64,000 bases of DNA, from NCBI GenBank assembly GCA_027422505.1, contig JAPQWV010000018.1, positions 14,588,001 through 14,652,000 of the forward strand, written 5' to 3'. Source of the stretch: Craterostigma plantagineum (Eukaryota; Streptophyta; Magnoliopsida; Lamiales; Linderniaceae). The stretch's first letter is position 1, and the number at the start of each line of letters is the position of its first letter. The translations under genes and the position numbers were made by a program. The notes under the pieces were generated by a model. The model ran no database searches, was not told the DNA's origin, and was given only the letters and a program-made list of their open reading frames with translations. Below are positions 23,963 to 36,190 of this stretch, piece after piece.

Positions 23963-24718
23963 TATTACAGGCATATACCCTGCTGCATACGTAGTCATTC
24001 GTATCTCACTCGTCGATTCTTCTGTGGTATCTCCTTCGCAGGGGTAAGGAATATCTGACTCGAATTCAGTTATTGGAGGACACTTTGTTTCTTTATAGCT
24101 ATCATTCAATTCTGTGTAATTAAATGATATTTCAGTTTTCCCACGTGTGTGTCTCATCCTCCCCTTGTAAGGTTTCAAATTCACTGACAAAAGGCATGAG
24201 GTTTGACAAACAACCTAACTGCATGTAATTAAGATCATATAGTAGAGGTGCATTGGTAATGCCTTTCTTTAAAACCCTGGACTATCAAAACAGAGTCCCT
24301 TATGGGGATCATAAAAATCAATGTCCACATGTAAGAAAATGGTCCGGTCTGTCTGTCCTCATCGGGTTAAGAGGTCCTCCCAATTTTTCTATCTTGGAGT
24401 ACAGTCTTTTCCTGTCCTTAGAGATCAAGTCATATTTAGCTAAGGCATCTATCGTTTTTCTTTATTGGACTTTCGTTTGTTAGATCCTTGGCTTTAGCTT
24501 CAGATTTTAGCATCCGAGCTCCCAACTTAGCGACTTTCTCCTTAGCTACTAATACTCGAATTTTCTCACATGCATAATCATACCGAAATTGATCTAAAAT
24601 TTCTAGGTTATTTTGTAGAATTGCTTCTAGTTCTTTAATTTTCTTTTTCCCCTGTTTGTTCAGTTTATACACAGACAAAACTCATCTTTCATTTTTAGTA
24701 TGGAGTCATATTCAGATG
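23963..24718 (-). mobile_element. Copia element A, distal gag/spacer fragment
   Basis: Complement-strand coding here matches the region 47640-48360 of Copia B. SILKMKDE, NKQGKKKIKELEA, DQFRYDYACEK and KSEAKAKDL correspond to the coiled-coil part of the gag. SFNYTELNDSYKE and the AAGYMP end correspond to the spacer ORF. The rest of the gag and the LTR lie at 34960-37228, so this is the same element split by the MULE/Gypsy insertion. Pol and the 3' LTR are not found to the left. Confidence 0.8.
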
Positions 24719-24896
24719 GGAATTACCATTCACCGCCCGCTTTTTACTTGTTACCGCCCCCTAAAGGGCTGGAAAAAGACGATATTGCCCTTATGATATT
24801 TAAATTAATTTAAAAAGAAAAAACTAACGTCTATCCGGTACGAAATACTGAAAACTACATACACAAATAAATTCGAACGATCTTCGGCAATGGATC

Positions 24897-26225
24897 TGAT
24901 AAAATAATAATTATGTAATATTTAAGCTTGTTCTACTTCCAATTTAGCACATGTTAAGCCACATATTAGTTTATTTAATGTTTGGTTTAATTAAGAACAG
25001 TTATTGAGGTGAGGCGCAATTTACTTGCAATAATTGAAGCCCAAGGTGTCAAATTCTATCAAAAACCAACGCATTATTAGAGGTGGTGGAGCTGGAGCCT
25101 ACAATCATAGAACCACATGCACATTAGATGAAAGATGAAGCAGAGGAAATATCGCTTTGACGCAAGGAAGAGGCGTCGAACTCACACACAGCTCAAGGCA
25201 GGAAAATGTAAACGACAAGATCCTCGAAGGACTGCTCTTGACGGCTAAAAGTAGAAACTTAGGAAACATCTTACATCAAGGAACGGCTCAAGATCAAGCA
25301 CACTGCTCAAGGCATTCAAAGGGCTGCACAAGCACACAACTGACTGAGAAATGTTTGTCCACTTCGCTTCAAGCGATCTATAAATAGAGCTAAACTCAAC
25401 AGAGGGAGAGGCATGGAATAGAATAGAGCTGTGTTTCTTTATCAGAATTGCTACTATGATTGTCCCCTTTCATCTTTATGTTTTATTTTATATTGAGAGC
25501 GTTTAGAAGAGGATCATGTTCTGTTATTTTTCATTATTGTTGTTTTGATTTCAGTAATTTTCAAACACTTACAATTTCCATATATTATATATTAAGTCTG
25601 TTACTTGAGTTAGTTGTTTTCATACCTTGAGGAGATTCAGAGAGATTGAGTGATAAATGATGTGAGCGTAGCAGAGAATTTGAGCAAGAGAGGAAGTCTG
25701 AGAGATCATTGAGTCCGAAGCAACTCTCGAATTCGTCCTACAGTAAAAAGCTTAGCCACACAAAAAAAGAAAAAGAAAACTTTTCTAAGTGTTGTTTATG
25801 CATAGTGCTGCTACTAGTCATCTCGTTATCCTTTTCAATGATTTTGGTCAAAGGTTGTTCCTTTATTAAATCATCAAATTTGAGAGGTTGAAACCTTTCT
25901 TTTCTTTTACATCTGATGTTCGGGGATTCACTTATTTTCTGCGACTACGTGCTCCATCGAGAAGAGCAGTATACAAAGCTGGAATTAAGACGGTTGTAAG
26001 TTTAATTTATCAATTTCGATATGTCATTAGAATTAATTAATTTCATCTGCACTTTCGTTACCATGTTTAGTAGCTATTATTTTGTCATTGCTAGTTTAAA
26101 TATTTTTACTCGTTTACCGTTGCGCTAAAAAACCACATCATCAAAACCCCCCTTAATATTAATATTATTATTATTATTACTATTATTATTAACATTATTA
26201 TTATCATCATTATTATTAGTGTAAA

Positions 26226-26265
<40 letters not shown>

Positions 26266-26380
26266 GATCGAGTTTAAAGTTAGAAATAAATCAATCATTT
26301 TCCCTGTGGAGACGATCCCTATTTTCGCTAGACTCATATTTAGTGAATAAGGTGATTAATTGCCGTTTACGACGCGACCA
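24897..26380 (+). repeat. Left LTR of the Gypsy element (1484 bp)
   Basis: Matches the right LTR at both ends. It contains a direct ATT/TTA microsatellite (about 26150-26265). About 775 bp (25193-25968) have no counterpart in the right LTR. Confidence 0.9.
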
Positions 26381-26385
26381 AATTT

Positions 26386-26402
26386 TGGCGCCGTTGCCGG
26401 GG
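26386..26402 (+). promoter_or_regulatory. Primer-binding site, tRNA-Asp type
   Basis: TGGCGCCGTTGCCGGGG is complementary to the 3' end of plant tRNA-Asp and lies directly after the left LTR, as in Athila elements. Confidence 0.9.
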
Positions 26403-26598
26403 AAGGTGGTGTCTATTGATCTACTTCTATTTTTAATTCGATTTTTGTTCTAGTTTATGCCCCGATCTTCTCAGACAGGTATACTTATATTCGATCCAGA
26501 AATCGAACGAACAGCCAGGGCGAATTGAAAGGCAAAAGACAAAAAGATTCGACTACATCAATATTTAGCACGGAATCCGAACAGGAATTGCAGGCGTC

Positions 26599-27473
26599 AT
26601 GGAGGAAACCGAACATCAACAACCACTTCGTCTTACGTTGAGGGATATGGCTACGCCGGATGTTAACCAACGGCCGCTTTGCATTGAATTTTCCTTTCTT
26701 CAAACACCTTTCGAATTAAAATCAGGATTTATTCATTTACTTCCTACTTTTCATGGTAACGCAGGCGAGGATCCGCACAAGCACTTGAAGGAGTTTCATA
26801 TGGTTTGCTCAACTATGAAGCCAAACGGGGTCACAGAAGATCAGATTAGCCTTCGTGCATTCCCTTTCTCCTTGGCGGATCATGATAAAGATTGACTTTA
26901 CTACTTACCATCTGGTTCAATTACTACATGGGCCGAACTTAAAAAGCAGTTCCTTGCAAAAGTTTTCCCTGCATCTCGTGCCGCAAACATTCGTAAGGAA
27001 ATCTAGGGGATTCGACAAATGACCGGAGAAACTCTGCACGAATATTGGGAGAGATTCAGCGGTTGTGCGCAAGCTGTCCATATCATCAAATTTCCGAGTT
27101 AGCGCTTATCCAATATTTCTACGAAGGATTGCTCCCCATGGAGAGAAACATGATTGACGCAGCAAGTGGAGGAGCTCTGGTCGATAAAACGGCAGACGAG
27201 GCTCGTCGGCTGATCTCAAGCATGGCTACAAATGCCCAACAATTTGGAACACGTCAAGATGAAGGCCAACAAAGGATGAACGAGGTAAGTGCTATTTCAT
27301 TTGAGCAAAAATTAGATTCGCTAACGTCTCTTATGGAAAAACTTGTGATTGGAAAAGCGAGTCAGGTAAAGGCTTGTGGTATATGTGCATTTGTTGGACA
27401 TCCAACAGCGAATTGTCCTTCACTTCAGTTTGATCCTAGCGAGCAAGCCAATACAATTGGAGGGTATACATGA
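26599..27473 (+). pseudogene. Gypsy gag, broken
   Basis: Starts MEETEHQQPLRLTLRDM and reads the retrotransposon gag domain (FIHLLPTFHGNAGEDPHKHL, ITTWAELKKQFLAKVFPAS), with a TGA after LADHDKD and a TAG after NIRKEI. A frame change near 27060 leads to QISELALIQYFYEGLLPMER and the zinc knuckle CGICAFVGHPTANCP (C-X2-C-X4-H-X4-C). The knuckle spacing is the Athila/Tat form. Confidence 0.85.
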
Positions 27474-27709
27474 CCTTCTCAAAAACGCTATGATCCATAC
27501 TCAAATCAATACAATCCCAGATGGCGTGATCACCCAAACCTGAGTTACGGAAATCGATCGCCAGGTTTCATGCAGCAAGCACCAAGGCCACCAAATCCTC
27601 CTCAACAAACCGCACCATCAAAGTCAGGTATGTCTTTGGAAGATATTGTTAAGGATTTAGCAACTAGTACTGCCATTTTCAACAGGAAACTCGATCGAGC
27701 ATTAGCGAA

Positions 27710-28590
27710 ATGCGCTCAAGCGTGCAAAATTTAGAAAGGCAAGTATCACAGTTGGCGGTACAAATGAGTCAAATACAGAATGAGAAGGGAAAACTACCGG
27801 CCCAAGTCGAAATAAATCCAAAAGCAAATGTGAGTATGATAACTCTTCGAAATGGGAAAGAGATCGGGCAGCCAAGTCATGACGAAACCCACACAAAACT
27901 TTCAAGTGGCAATAAAAATAAGGCCAACGGGAAGAAGGTAAGTAATAACGCTAATATCGATAAACCTAACATTGTTGTTCCTCCACCTTTTCTTGGAAGG
28001 TTTGAACAAGAAGAAGAAGCAAAGAGTATAATGGATACCTTCAGCAAAGTCGAGATCAATTTTCCACTTTTGGATGCTATCAAGCAAATCCCACGCTACG
28101 CAAAATATTTAAAGGAAATGTGCTCGAACAAAAGGAAACACAAACCGGAAGGAAAAATCATAGTAAGTGAAAATATTTCCGCTGCGCTTCAACGAAAACT
28201 TCCCAAAAAATGTAAGGACCCAGGTATGTTTGCTATCTTGGTTACTATAGGGACGAGAAAAATAAATAATGCCATGTTAGATTTAGGAACGTCAATCAAT
28301 GCCATTATCTTTATTCAATGAGATGAGTATGGGACCTCTTAAGTGCACTGATATATGCCTTCAATTAGCAAATAGGTCCATTATTTATCCCTAAAGATTA
28401 GTTGAAGATGTTCTAGTAAAATGTGGTGAATTTATTTTTCCCGCTGATTTCTACATAGTAGATATGGATGATGAATACGCGCTTGATTCAGCTATTATTT
28501 TATTAGGACGATCATTCATGAAAACGGCAAAAACTAAGATAGACGTTGATTCAGGAACTCTTACTTTTGAGTTTAATTGTCTACTATGAA
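27710..28590 (+). pseudogene. Gypsy protease region, broken
   Basis: The open part (27710-28321) has VSMITLRNGKEIGQP, FPLLDAIKQIPRYAKYLKEM and the retroviral-type protease loop MLDLGTSINAI. Continuing homology after a frame change includes VDMDDEYALDSAIILLGRSF (about 28460-28520) and a TAA. The catalytic Asp is present. Confidence 0.8.
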
Positions 28591-28799
28591 TGTGTTTGAT
28601 GCTATGAAATATCCTGATGAACCCGAAACAGTTAGTATGATTGATGCACTTGTTCGAGATGATTTTGGCATAATTTCACTAACGACACACTCGACTATAT
28701 GATTAAGAATAGTAAAACTGAAAAAGATTTGCATTTTGAAGTGGACAAAGATATCAGAAACATGCTCATGATATTACACGCACTTTCGGGAAGTTCACG

Positions 28800-29041
28800 A
28801 TCAATCAGCTCTAAAATATTTGTTGTCGAAGGAGTTAAAACCGCACTTAATACGATGGATTTTGTTGCTTCAAGAGTTTGGTTGGGAGATCAAGTATCGC
28901 AAAGGCGTTGACAACTCCGTGGCGGACCATTTGAGCCGTTTGATCCGTGACGAAAAGCCACTACCAATTTCTGAAACGTTGCCAGATAAGCAATTATTTC
29001 GCCTTCAAAAGGTCAAGCTGAGCCCACCCATTTATGCTTGA
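28800..29041 (+). pseudogene. Gypsy RNase H end, fused after a pol deletion
   Basis: KELKPHLIRWILLLQEFGWE and GVDNSVADHLSRL are the C-terminal RNase H/tether landmark of Ty3/Gypsy pol. The sequence upstream jumps directly from the protease region, so the reverse transcriptase palm (YxDD) has been deleted. No integrase follows. Confidence 0.8.
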
Positions 29042-30719
29042 CGTCGAAGAGCGGATACTACGTCTAGCCAAAGACGTTAAAGAACAGCGCTCATTGGGAG
29101 GCAACCCAATATTATCCTATTTTATTTTGTTATTGCAATATTTCTATCTTATCTATGTTTTCAATGATGATTAAGCATGTTTTCTCTCGGCTATGTATGC
29201 TACAAGATCTCACTAGGTTTTGGAACAAATATCCTCTCGCTCGGAATTTCTCTACGACTCCATCACTGTCAGGGAAGTTTTATTTTCAGTATCATTTTAC
29301 CACTTCTTCACATCTACTCTGAAGTATTAAATGAAAAATTAGGGTGGGAATCTTTAGATATTAGCCACTATTTTCATTAGAATTCCACATTGAGGACAAT
29401 GCAGAGTTTAGGTGTGGGGGAGGTTTTCCATATTAGTTGATGAACACATATCTTATCTCGAGCAAACCGATGTGCATTAATTAGAACATGAGAGAAACAA
29501 TTAGGAAGAGCTATTTGGTATTAGGATGATTATTCTTTTTCTTCAATTGATTTAGAGACTGAGTGCGCAAGAATCGACACAAAGCTACTTAAATACGTGA
29601 GATTTGAGCCTTAAAAAAAAGAAGAGTATTTATCTTTGTACTCAATTTTCTTTACGAGAGCATCACACATGTTTCGAATATTCTAAAACTTGCTCTTTTA
29701 TACATGTTGATATCATTGGCGGCTTTTTGTGTACAAAAGTGATTAAGGCACTTAGGATTAAACCCTTGGCCTCACATTGACCCTACCTTGAATATTATCC
29801 GCTTAGTGAGCCAACTTGAGCCTAAGCCTTATTTTTCTTGTTGAATTTAAGCCACTATATTTACCCATATATACCCTTTTGGCTTTCTTTTCAACCCATT
29901 TGTCGGATTGGATGAGTTATTAATTGCTTAGATTCCACGATTTAGAGATTGCTAATAAACTAATGAATCCGTATATTTGATATTAGGAGTCCTATAGTTA
30001 TAGCGGAGAAAAAAAAGTCATCCGAAAAGAAAAGCGCAAAAAAAACGAAAAAAAAGTGGAAAAAGAGAAAGAAAAAAGTAGAAAAAATCATAAAAAAAAG
30101 AGAGAGAAAAAAAGAAACAATATTCGAAGAAAAAAAATTGAAAAAAAAAATTAGTTAAATCAAAAAAAAGTTATTAAGCGCTAGTCAGTTTTGTAGCTAT
30201 TAAGAAACTTTGAATTGTTTTGAATAATAGCATGTAAGTATGATCATTGTGATTCAAGTCTTGAGATATAGTCGTGCCTCTTGGGATAGTCGTGGAATTT
30301 AGAGATTGAATAATCATCTGGTCCGATAATTTTGACCTACTTTTCCCAAACATATCCTAACTAATCCCTAAGCCCCATTACAACCAAATGATAGACCTTC
30401 TTGATTTGTACACGGAGTCGTCAAATGAATACGATTGATATGTTAGCAAGTTCATGGTAATACTATTTCATAGTGTTGATTTGAGCGTATACACATATAT
30501 CCCATTAACACTTCGAGCGCAATGAGAGAATCCATGTGAGAGTTGTTGATTTTGTGCGTTTAGGCTTTAATGAGATCGTCGAAAATTGATTGATTGTCTA
30601 GTACTAAAAGTTATGAATAATTGCTATCTCTAGGGCAAATTAATGTATGTCGGGGAACTCGTGATTAAAATATGTTTGCATCTTCTATATCGGATAAATG
30701 CTTGAGGTCAAACATTGGT
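29042..30719 (+). other. Non-coding 3' region of the Gypsy element
   Basis: No protein homology. It includes GGAGGCAACCCA near 29097, a purine-rich GGTGTGGGGGAGG at about 29410 that looks like a second polypurine tract, and a strongly purine-only stretch at about 30010-30175 (A/G runs). Confidence 0.7.
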
Positions 30720-30721
30720 TA

Positions 30722-30736
30722 AGTGTGGGGGGAAAT
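30722..30736 (+). promoter_or_regulatory. Polypurine tract of the Gypsy element
   Basis: AGTGTGGGGGGAAAT directly before the right LTR, the plus-strand primer position. Confidence 0.8.
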
Positions 30737-31436
30737 TGATAGAATAATAATTATGTAATATTTAAGCTTGTTCTACTTCCAATTTAGCACATGTTAAGCC
30801 ACGTATTAGTTTGTTTAATGTTTGGTTTAAATAATAACAATTATTGAGGTGAGGCCCAATTTACTTGCAATAATTGAAGCCCAAAGGTGTCAAATTCTAT
30901 CAAAAACCAACGCATTATTAGAGGTGGTGGAGCTGGAGCCTTCAATCATAGAACCACATACACATAAGATGAAAGATGAAGCTGAGGAAATATCGCTTTG
31001 ACGCAAGGAAGAGGCGTCGAACTCACACGCAGCTGTATACAAAGCTGGAATTAAGACGGTTGTAAGTCTAATTTATCAATTTCGATATGTCATTAGAATT
31101 AATTAATTTCATTTGCACTTTCGTTACCATGTTTAGTAGCTATTATTTTGTCATTGCTAGTTTAAATATTTTTACTCGTTTACCGTTGCGCTAAAAAACC
31201 ACATCATCAAACCCCCCTTAATGTTAATATTATTATTATAATTACTATTATTATTAACATTATTATTATTATCATCATTATTATTAGTATAAATATTATT
31301 ATTATTATTATTGATCGAGTTTGAAGTTAGAAACAAATCAACCATTTTCCATGTGGAGACAATCCCTATTTTCGCTATACTCATATTTAGTGAATAAGGT
31401 GATTAATAATATTTTTGGCCCTTTACGATGCGACCA
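30737..31436 (+). repeat. Right LTR of the Gypsy element (700 bp, internally deleted)
   Basis: Same ends as the left LTR, but the sequence jumps at about 31035 from the ACACGCAGCT segment straight to GTATACAAAGCTGG, skipping about 775 bp. Scattered substitutions relative to the left LTR show the insertion is not very recent. Confidence 0.9.
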
Positions 31437-31441
31437 GGATC

Positions 31442-31990
31442 GAAACGAGGTAACGGAAAAAAATTCGATTAAACATTTTAGGACCGATCGATCGATACTT
31501 TCGGCCCTGCAGTGCACGGCCTAACGAAACGACCGGGTTGTGTGCGGGCCGATCGATTTTTTCGGTCTGGACACTGCCTGGCCGAAAAAGTCGTTCGGCC
31601 CTGCATTGTAGTGGCCCATCGATATTTTTGGCCCTGACCTGTCTGGCCGAAAAAATCGATCTGCCAGTACACAGTAGGGCCGAAAATTTAGATGGACCAC
31701 TGCACTGCCTCGCCGAAAATCTCGATCGACCGTATTTTTTTTCTAAGTTTTTCGGGAGTAATTATTTGTATTAGTATTTTTTTGTGTTATAATTTGTGAC
31801 CATCTATTGTATTAGTAATTCGAAACGGAATAAAGATGCAAAAAAATATTCCAAACATAACAAGTACGCGTCCGATACATAAACGATACATAAACAAAAT
31901 AATAACACATCATGGGGCCTGACGTCACCGGTCGTTGAGCTCGTCGAGCCTCTCTCTGAACTCGTCCGTGGGCGGATAGCTGTCCAGATA
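31442..31990. repeat. Left subterminal region of the MULE
   Basis: Contains repeated TCGGCCCTGC, GGCCGAAAAA and TCGATCG motifs (31490-31740), matching those at 34850-34925 near the other end. No coding sequence. Confidence 0.6.
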
Positions 31991-32028
31991 CATCCTAGCT
32001 AGCTTGTGGCGGCCCAAAAAAAAGACAG

Positions 32029-32590
32029 TCACAAATTATAGTGCTCCATTAGGTGCAGCCAGTGATCCAATCGTCTCTGATATATTCTTTCCCAACCGGC
32101 AACTCGACCATCACGATTCGTGAACCAATATGGATGTAAGATGGGCATAGGAAACTCCGGACATAAGTTAAGTCTAATAAAATGCTGATAATTATCTCCA
32201 AGGTGCGCCATGACGATCGTACGGCTCGGTCCAATAGCAGTCCAATCGGCACGCAGTGGCAATATTGTGTTCAAATGCATGTTGATGTTCGACCCATTGC
32301 CGTACCCGTAGAGGATAATTACAACGTTCCAAAGTGTCGCCACAGCCCACAGATCACACGGTGTCGACATCCAGTGGTTCGTTCCACATGGCCCCCTTCC
32401 CAGCGTATACGATTCACCTGCATTTCCAATGACTCACCATAGTACATGCTGAGTAACGCTCCCAGAGGGCCGCGAGTTCGTTCGCGATGTGATTCCGTAC
32501 GGTGATCCATTCGTCCTCGTCATTGTAAATATGATGTGCGATAACGCGAAATCCATAGTTGCCGTCAGCCACCACATCCTTAAGCTAAGT
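32029..32590 (-). pseudogene. OTU-like cysteine protease region of the MULE, catalytic Cys changed
   Basis: In frame sections, the complement gives DVVADGNYGFRVIAHH, DEWITVRNHIANEL, then (other frame) LPLRADWTAIG, HLGDNYQHFIRLNL and HPYWFTNRD, GWERIYQRRLDHW. This order matches the OTU-type region fused to some plant MULE transposases. The expected catalytic motif DGxC reads DGNY here: the codon at 32555-32557 is TAT on the coding strand. The His candidate (QHF) remains. Several frame changes break the region. The role of OTU domains in MULEs is not established to my knowledge. Confidence 0.75.
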
Positions 32591-32675
32591 ACATATGGAT
32601 GGATGACTGTTGTTACGCAATTCGCCAAGTGGGTGTGGTAGAAGTCTGATTCACCTGTAGAACGCATTTTTCAGG

Positions 32676-34645
32676 TTAGATGTGCATCCGTGTTTGATTT
32701 ACGAGTAAAAGATAGTAGTACCTGTCTCCGTAGTAGATCCACGAAACCACTTCGCAGACGAAGATGAGTACAACCCTGGCTGCTACGACTTGTACCGCTG
32801 CGCCCTCCACTGCGTCTACCCATTGGGATTGTATACTCCCAAGCACTTCGATCCCGCTTCGTCGAGTGTTTTTCTTCGGCCGACCTTTGACATGCGTCTT
32901 AATGCCAGAATCATTCCACTCACGGGCGTCGGGATACAGATGTTCGTGAACAACTCGATGGAGGCCACGCATAAAGGCGGGATAGTGGCCTTCTGCCTCA
33001 CTCACGAGGTCGTATAAGTAATTCCGATCAGAAATATTGAGAGTTACTCCCTCGCCGATCATGAGTGTCCTCCAGAAGTCGTGCATGAAGTCTACAGCAA
33101 CTGAGTAGTTGTTGTCGACACACTGCTGAAGCTCACATGCACATGGGAGCTCGTGCATACGTCGTACCACACATCCGCACTCGGAGTAAACCTCATCCGC
33201 CAACTCTTTAGCACGCCTCAAATCAGTTTCCATTATCGATATTGAATGGTGTGAAACTCTGAACAATATCGTGTGGAATGGAAATCCTGAGTTCCCAATA
33301 TGTCGTTTCGAGCGGGACTCCTCCAGTGCCTGCATGTTGAGATAAAAAATTATTAGATAAGGATTTCGTTTGACACGTAATAATAATTAATTTACCTTTC
33401 TGATGCGATTCAGTTGGTTTTGAATCTGCTCGTGCACCTTCACCCACATGGTGTCAAGTGACCCAGTGGCCGAGTTCTGCCATTGCTTCAGCTCGCTGTG
33501 AGCACTCTCCACACGATATGTAGTGGTGTTCCCAGAATGAAGCACCTGGTTCGTCCAAGCTTTGACGAACTTCTCCTTATGCACCAACCATGTCTGCTCA
33601 ACGTACTGGACGATAGCGGAGTCGGGTACCCAACACAGAGACATGTCACTATATGCCTGCTCGTATGCGTCTATCGTCGGAGCTTCCACGACTGCTTTCC
33701 AGGCCTTATGCATGAAGTGAGTTGCGGTCTTATTGTTCTTCCCCGCAGCCGATAAACTCTGTTCTCCACGTCTTTATAAATATGCACGTGCACAACAGAT
33801 GGTGAGAATGCAAAAATACCTTCTGTACGGGTCAAAGAAGGCCCAAATTCATGATCAGTCACAGTCGCTGAAGGGTAGACACCTGGCCCCAGAATATCCC
33901 GACGAGACTGCAACACCCACCCATAACTTCTCTCTGTCTCGTCCTCCATAACGGCGAACCCACACAGGGAGTTGTGATTACAGGGAGTCATCCCTATAAT
34001 CTCAACTAGAGACATCTTGTACCTATTGATCTTGTACGTAGAGTCAATGCCAATAAAGCACGGATACGTTCTCACCAGTGCGAGTGAGTCCGGTGTGCGA
34101 GAAAAACATGTGTCAGCGCATTAGTCTCGACGTCTCCCAGGGACCGAACATAATATCCGACCTGTGTCGCCTGTGCATAAACTGGCTCACCACGTCTTGG
34201 TCCTCAGAATAGTCCTTCTTCAAATGATCTCTATAATTATATATATGTCTGATCGTCGCGTGATCTTCTGCGTGTCGAGCCCTCATTGCTGAGAGGATAT
34301 GAGTTGGTTTCACTTGTGCAGTAGTCATTTACTCTACGACCTTCCTTGCATGACTACTTAACCCACTCATCTGTATGACAGGGTAATTGTGCATGGATTT
34401 CTCAGGTGGGCCCGTACGAATGTACAATTTCCTAGTCGTTGAATCCTCCTGAGCTATGAGTAGAAACGGACACCTGCACTTGTTAGACTTCGAAACCCTC
34501 TCCATTTCATCCGTGTTGCCTCTTTATAACGTTCTCCACGAGAACATCTCATCAGTTTTTTCGTACCGCATTTCTTATGCGACGAAATAATCAGCTCGAA
34601 CCCAAGACCAATAGCAACGCCTTTTGCCCAGTTAATGGCTTCCAC
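32676..34645 (-). pseudogene. MULE transposase, frame-broken
   Basis: Reads leftward. 34645-34454 is a short N-terminal block (EAINWAKGVAIGLGFELI) with KLMRCSRGERYKEA, resembling FAR1/MULE DNA-binding starts. 34328-34113 is a middle block. 34075-33671 is the MULE core with CFIGIDSTYKINRYKMSLVE (first catalytic Asp region) and ATVTDHEFG (second). 33713-33387 has VEQTWLVHKEKFVKAWTNQV and GNTTTYRVESAHSELKQW. 33335-32676 has the SWIM-like Cys motif CGCVVRRMHELPCACEL and a KGRPKK motif. The segments overlap or shift frame, so the gene is dead as sequenced. A cut-and-paste DDE transposase is the known family function. Confidence 0.85.
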
Positions 34646-34955
34646 GTCGGTCGGAAATCGTCCTCCTCCGCGAAAATGCTCACTGTAGTTTACCCCGTCG
34701 CCGAAAAAGTCCTCCTCCCGTCCTCGTGTGGCGCTCTCCAGATCCCTCCAACGAGGGGAACTACTGCTACCTCCAGGTAGGGATTTCCCAGCCCTAGTCT
34801 ACAATTAAATATCTATAAAAAATAAATAATAAAAAATAAAATCACGGGTCGAACAACATTTTCGGACGCTGCCTTGTGGCGGCCGAAAATATTTTTCGGC
34901 CGTGCCATGCGCCGGCCCAATAGTTCGTTTGATCGGGACTTTTTTCAAACGATTC

Positions 34956-36190
34956 CGACTCGTGTTCGATAATTCATCCATGTACGAACGATTTTTACAA
35001 GAATTTGCTTACCAGTCTTGAGAATAGACCCTTTCCTTTCCCCTGTTCTTTTCCCTGTCATAGATCCATTGCAATTTGAGTTTTTTTTGTTTTGTTTGAG
35101 TCTGATTTGGATGTGTGATTGCGATAATTCATCCTTTTTCTTGGGATTCTGCACTCGCTGGCAAAATGTTCAGACTTCCCGCAGTTAAAGCATTTTCCAG
35201 CTTGAGGGTAGTCGCAGGCTCCGCTTCCTTGAGCCTTTCCCTTTGTATTAGAAGAAATTCTCCGACAGTTGGATGAGGATCCAAGCTTCTTATAGAGTTT
35301 CTTCTTCACAAAGTTTGAGATCAATGCGAGTTGTTATTGTGAGCTCCTTGAGTTCCCCATGTTTTGTGAGCTCCTTGTTCCCCATCAGAGTCTGAATCTT
35401 CTCCCTCCAAAATTTGGAACGATTTCATAATCTCCTTGTCCTTTGATGGCCATCTGGGTGGTCGTTCATGAGTGCGTGCGCGTCGCTTCCATCTGGCCTA
35501 GCTTCCTCCCTCTTTTTGTCAACGCAGTTGGAGCGTTGGTTGAGGCAATCGAATAATGTGTGGATGCTGATCTTGGTCAAGTCGTTAATTTGTCTCATGA
35601 TAATTGTCGTCGCTTCCCATTCTGGTTGAAGCGAGCCAAAGAACTTGATGGTGATCTCCATTACATTTTTCGTTACTCCGTTCATCTTCAACTCATTTAG
35701 CAGAATGAGAATCGATGGAATGTTTCTTGAAGACTTTTTCTCTTGATTGTCTGAAAGCGATCGTAAGATATGAGGGTATTAGCAATCCTTGCCATTGTGT
35801 TGACCTCTGTTCCATGCATCGTGATCCTCAGAGCGTCCCATAATTCTTTGGCGCTTTCACCGCTTTCGAGGTGCATGAGGATGTCATTGGGGATGGCCTG
35901 TATTAGGTATGACTTTGCGACTTGATCAACCTGATGTCACAGTTTCTCTTCATCTGTATATTGGTCGGGGGTCTTCAAAATGCTTTGTTCTTCTCTTTGA
36001 GGAGTGCTGGTAGAGGTGGCTGGGATTATGGTCCAGAACAGAGCAGGTCCATTGTAGATTGATTCCAGCAAGTTCTCAAAATTATCCTTGCTCTCAATGA
36101 AGTTGATAAACCTTCTCTTCCACAGAGGACATACTCGCCATGTATGATGACGGGAGATCTCATATCATTTCTCATGGATAAGGCGTCCAT
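34956..36190 (-). pseudogene. Copia element A gag, proximal part, broken
   Basis: Matches Copia B gag (48500-49650) in order. The N-terminal part at 35700-36190 survives only in fragments. MKMNGVTKNVMEI, PEWEATTIIMRQINDL and SIHTLFDCLNQ are at 35691-35425. NFVKKKLYKKLGSSSNCR and the zinc knuckle CFNCGKSEHFASEC are at 35324-35058, with all three Cys and the His kept, unlike Copia B. The knuckle is followed by loss of homology at the MULE boundary; the continuation is at 24718. Confidence 0.8.

Larger units (their letters stand above)
24897..31436 (+). mobile_element. Ty3/Gypsy (Athila-like) LTR retrotransposon, internally deleted
   Basis: Both LTRs begin TGATARAATAATAATTATG and end GCGACCA. 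The element is flanked by a perfect 5-bp duplication GGATC (24892-24896 and 31437-31441). The primer site matches tRNA-Asp, and a purine tract (GTGTGGGGGGAAAT) precedes the right LTR. Gag, protease and the end of RNase H are recognisable; reverse transcriptase proper and integrase are missing, so the copy is non-autonomous. The long non-coding tail (29040-30736) with GGAGGCAACCCA is typical of Athila-type elements. Confidence 0.92.
24719..34955 (-). mobile_element. MULE (Mutator-like) element with OTU domain, interrupted by a Gypsy element
   Basis: Separates the two halves of Copia A. Both inner flanks carry the same subterminal theme, GGCCGAAAA with CACTGCCT-like spacers (31490-31740 and 34850-34925). 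The leftward coding between them is a MULE transposase with an OTU-like region. The Gypsy element at 24897-31436 inserted near the left end. Exact termini and target duplication were not resolved; both boundaries are set from where Copia A coding stops and resumes. Confidence 0.7.

Noticed and set aside
30010..30175. Purine-only tract as a coding or regulatory signal
   Set aside because: It lies in the non-coding 3' region of the Gypsy element and reads as a simple-sequence expansion of A-rich motifs.
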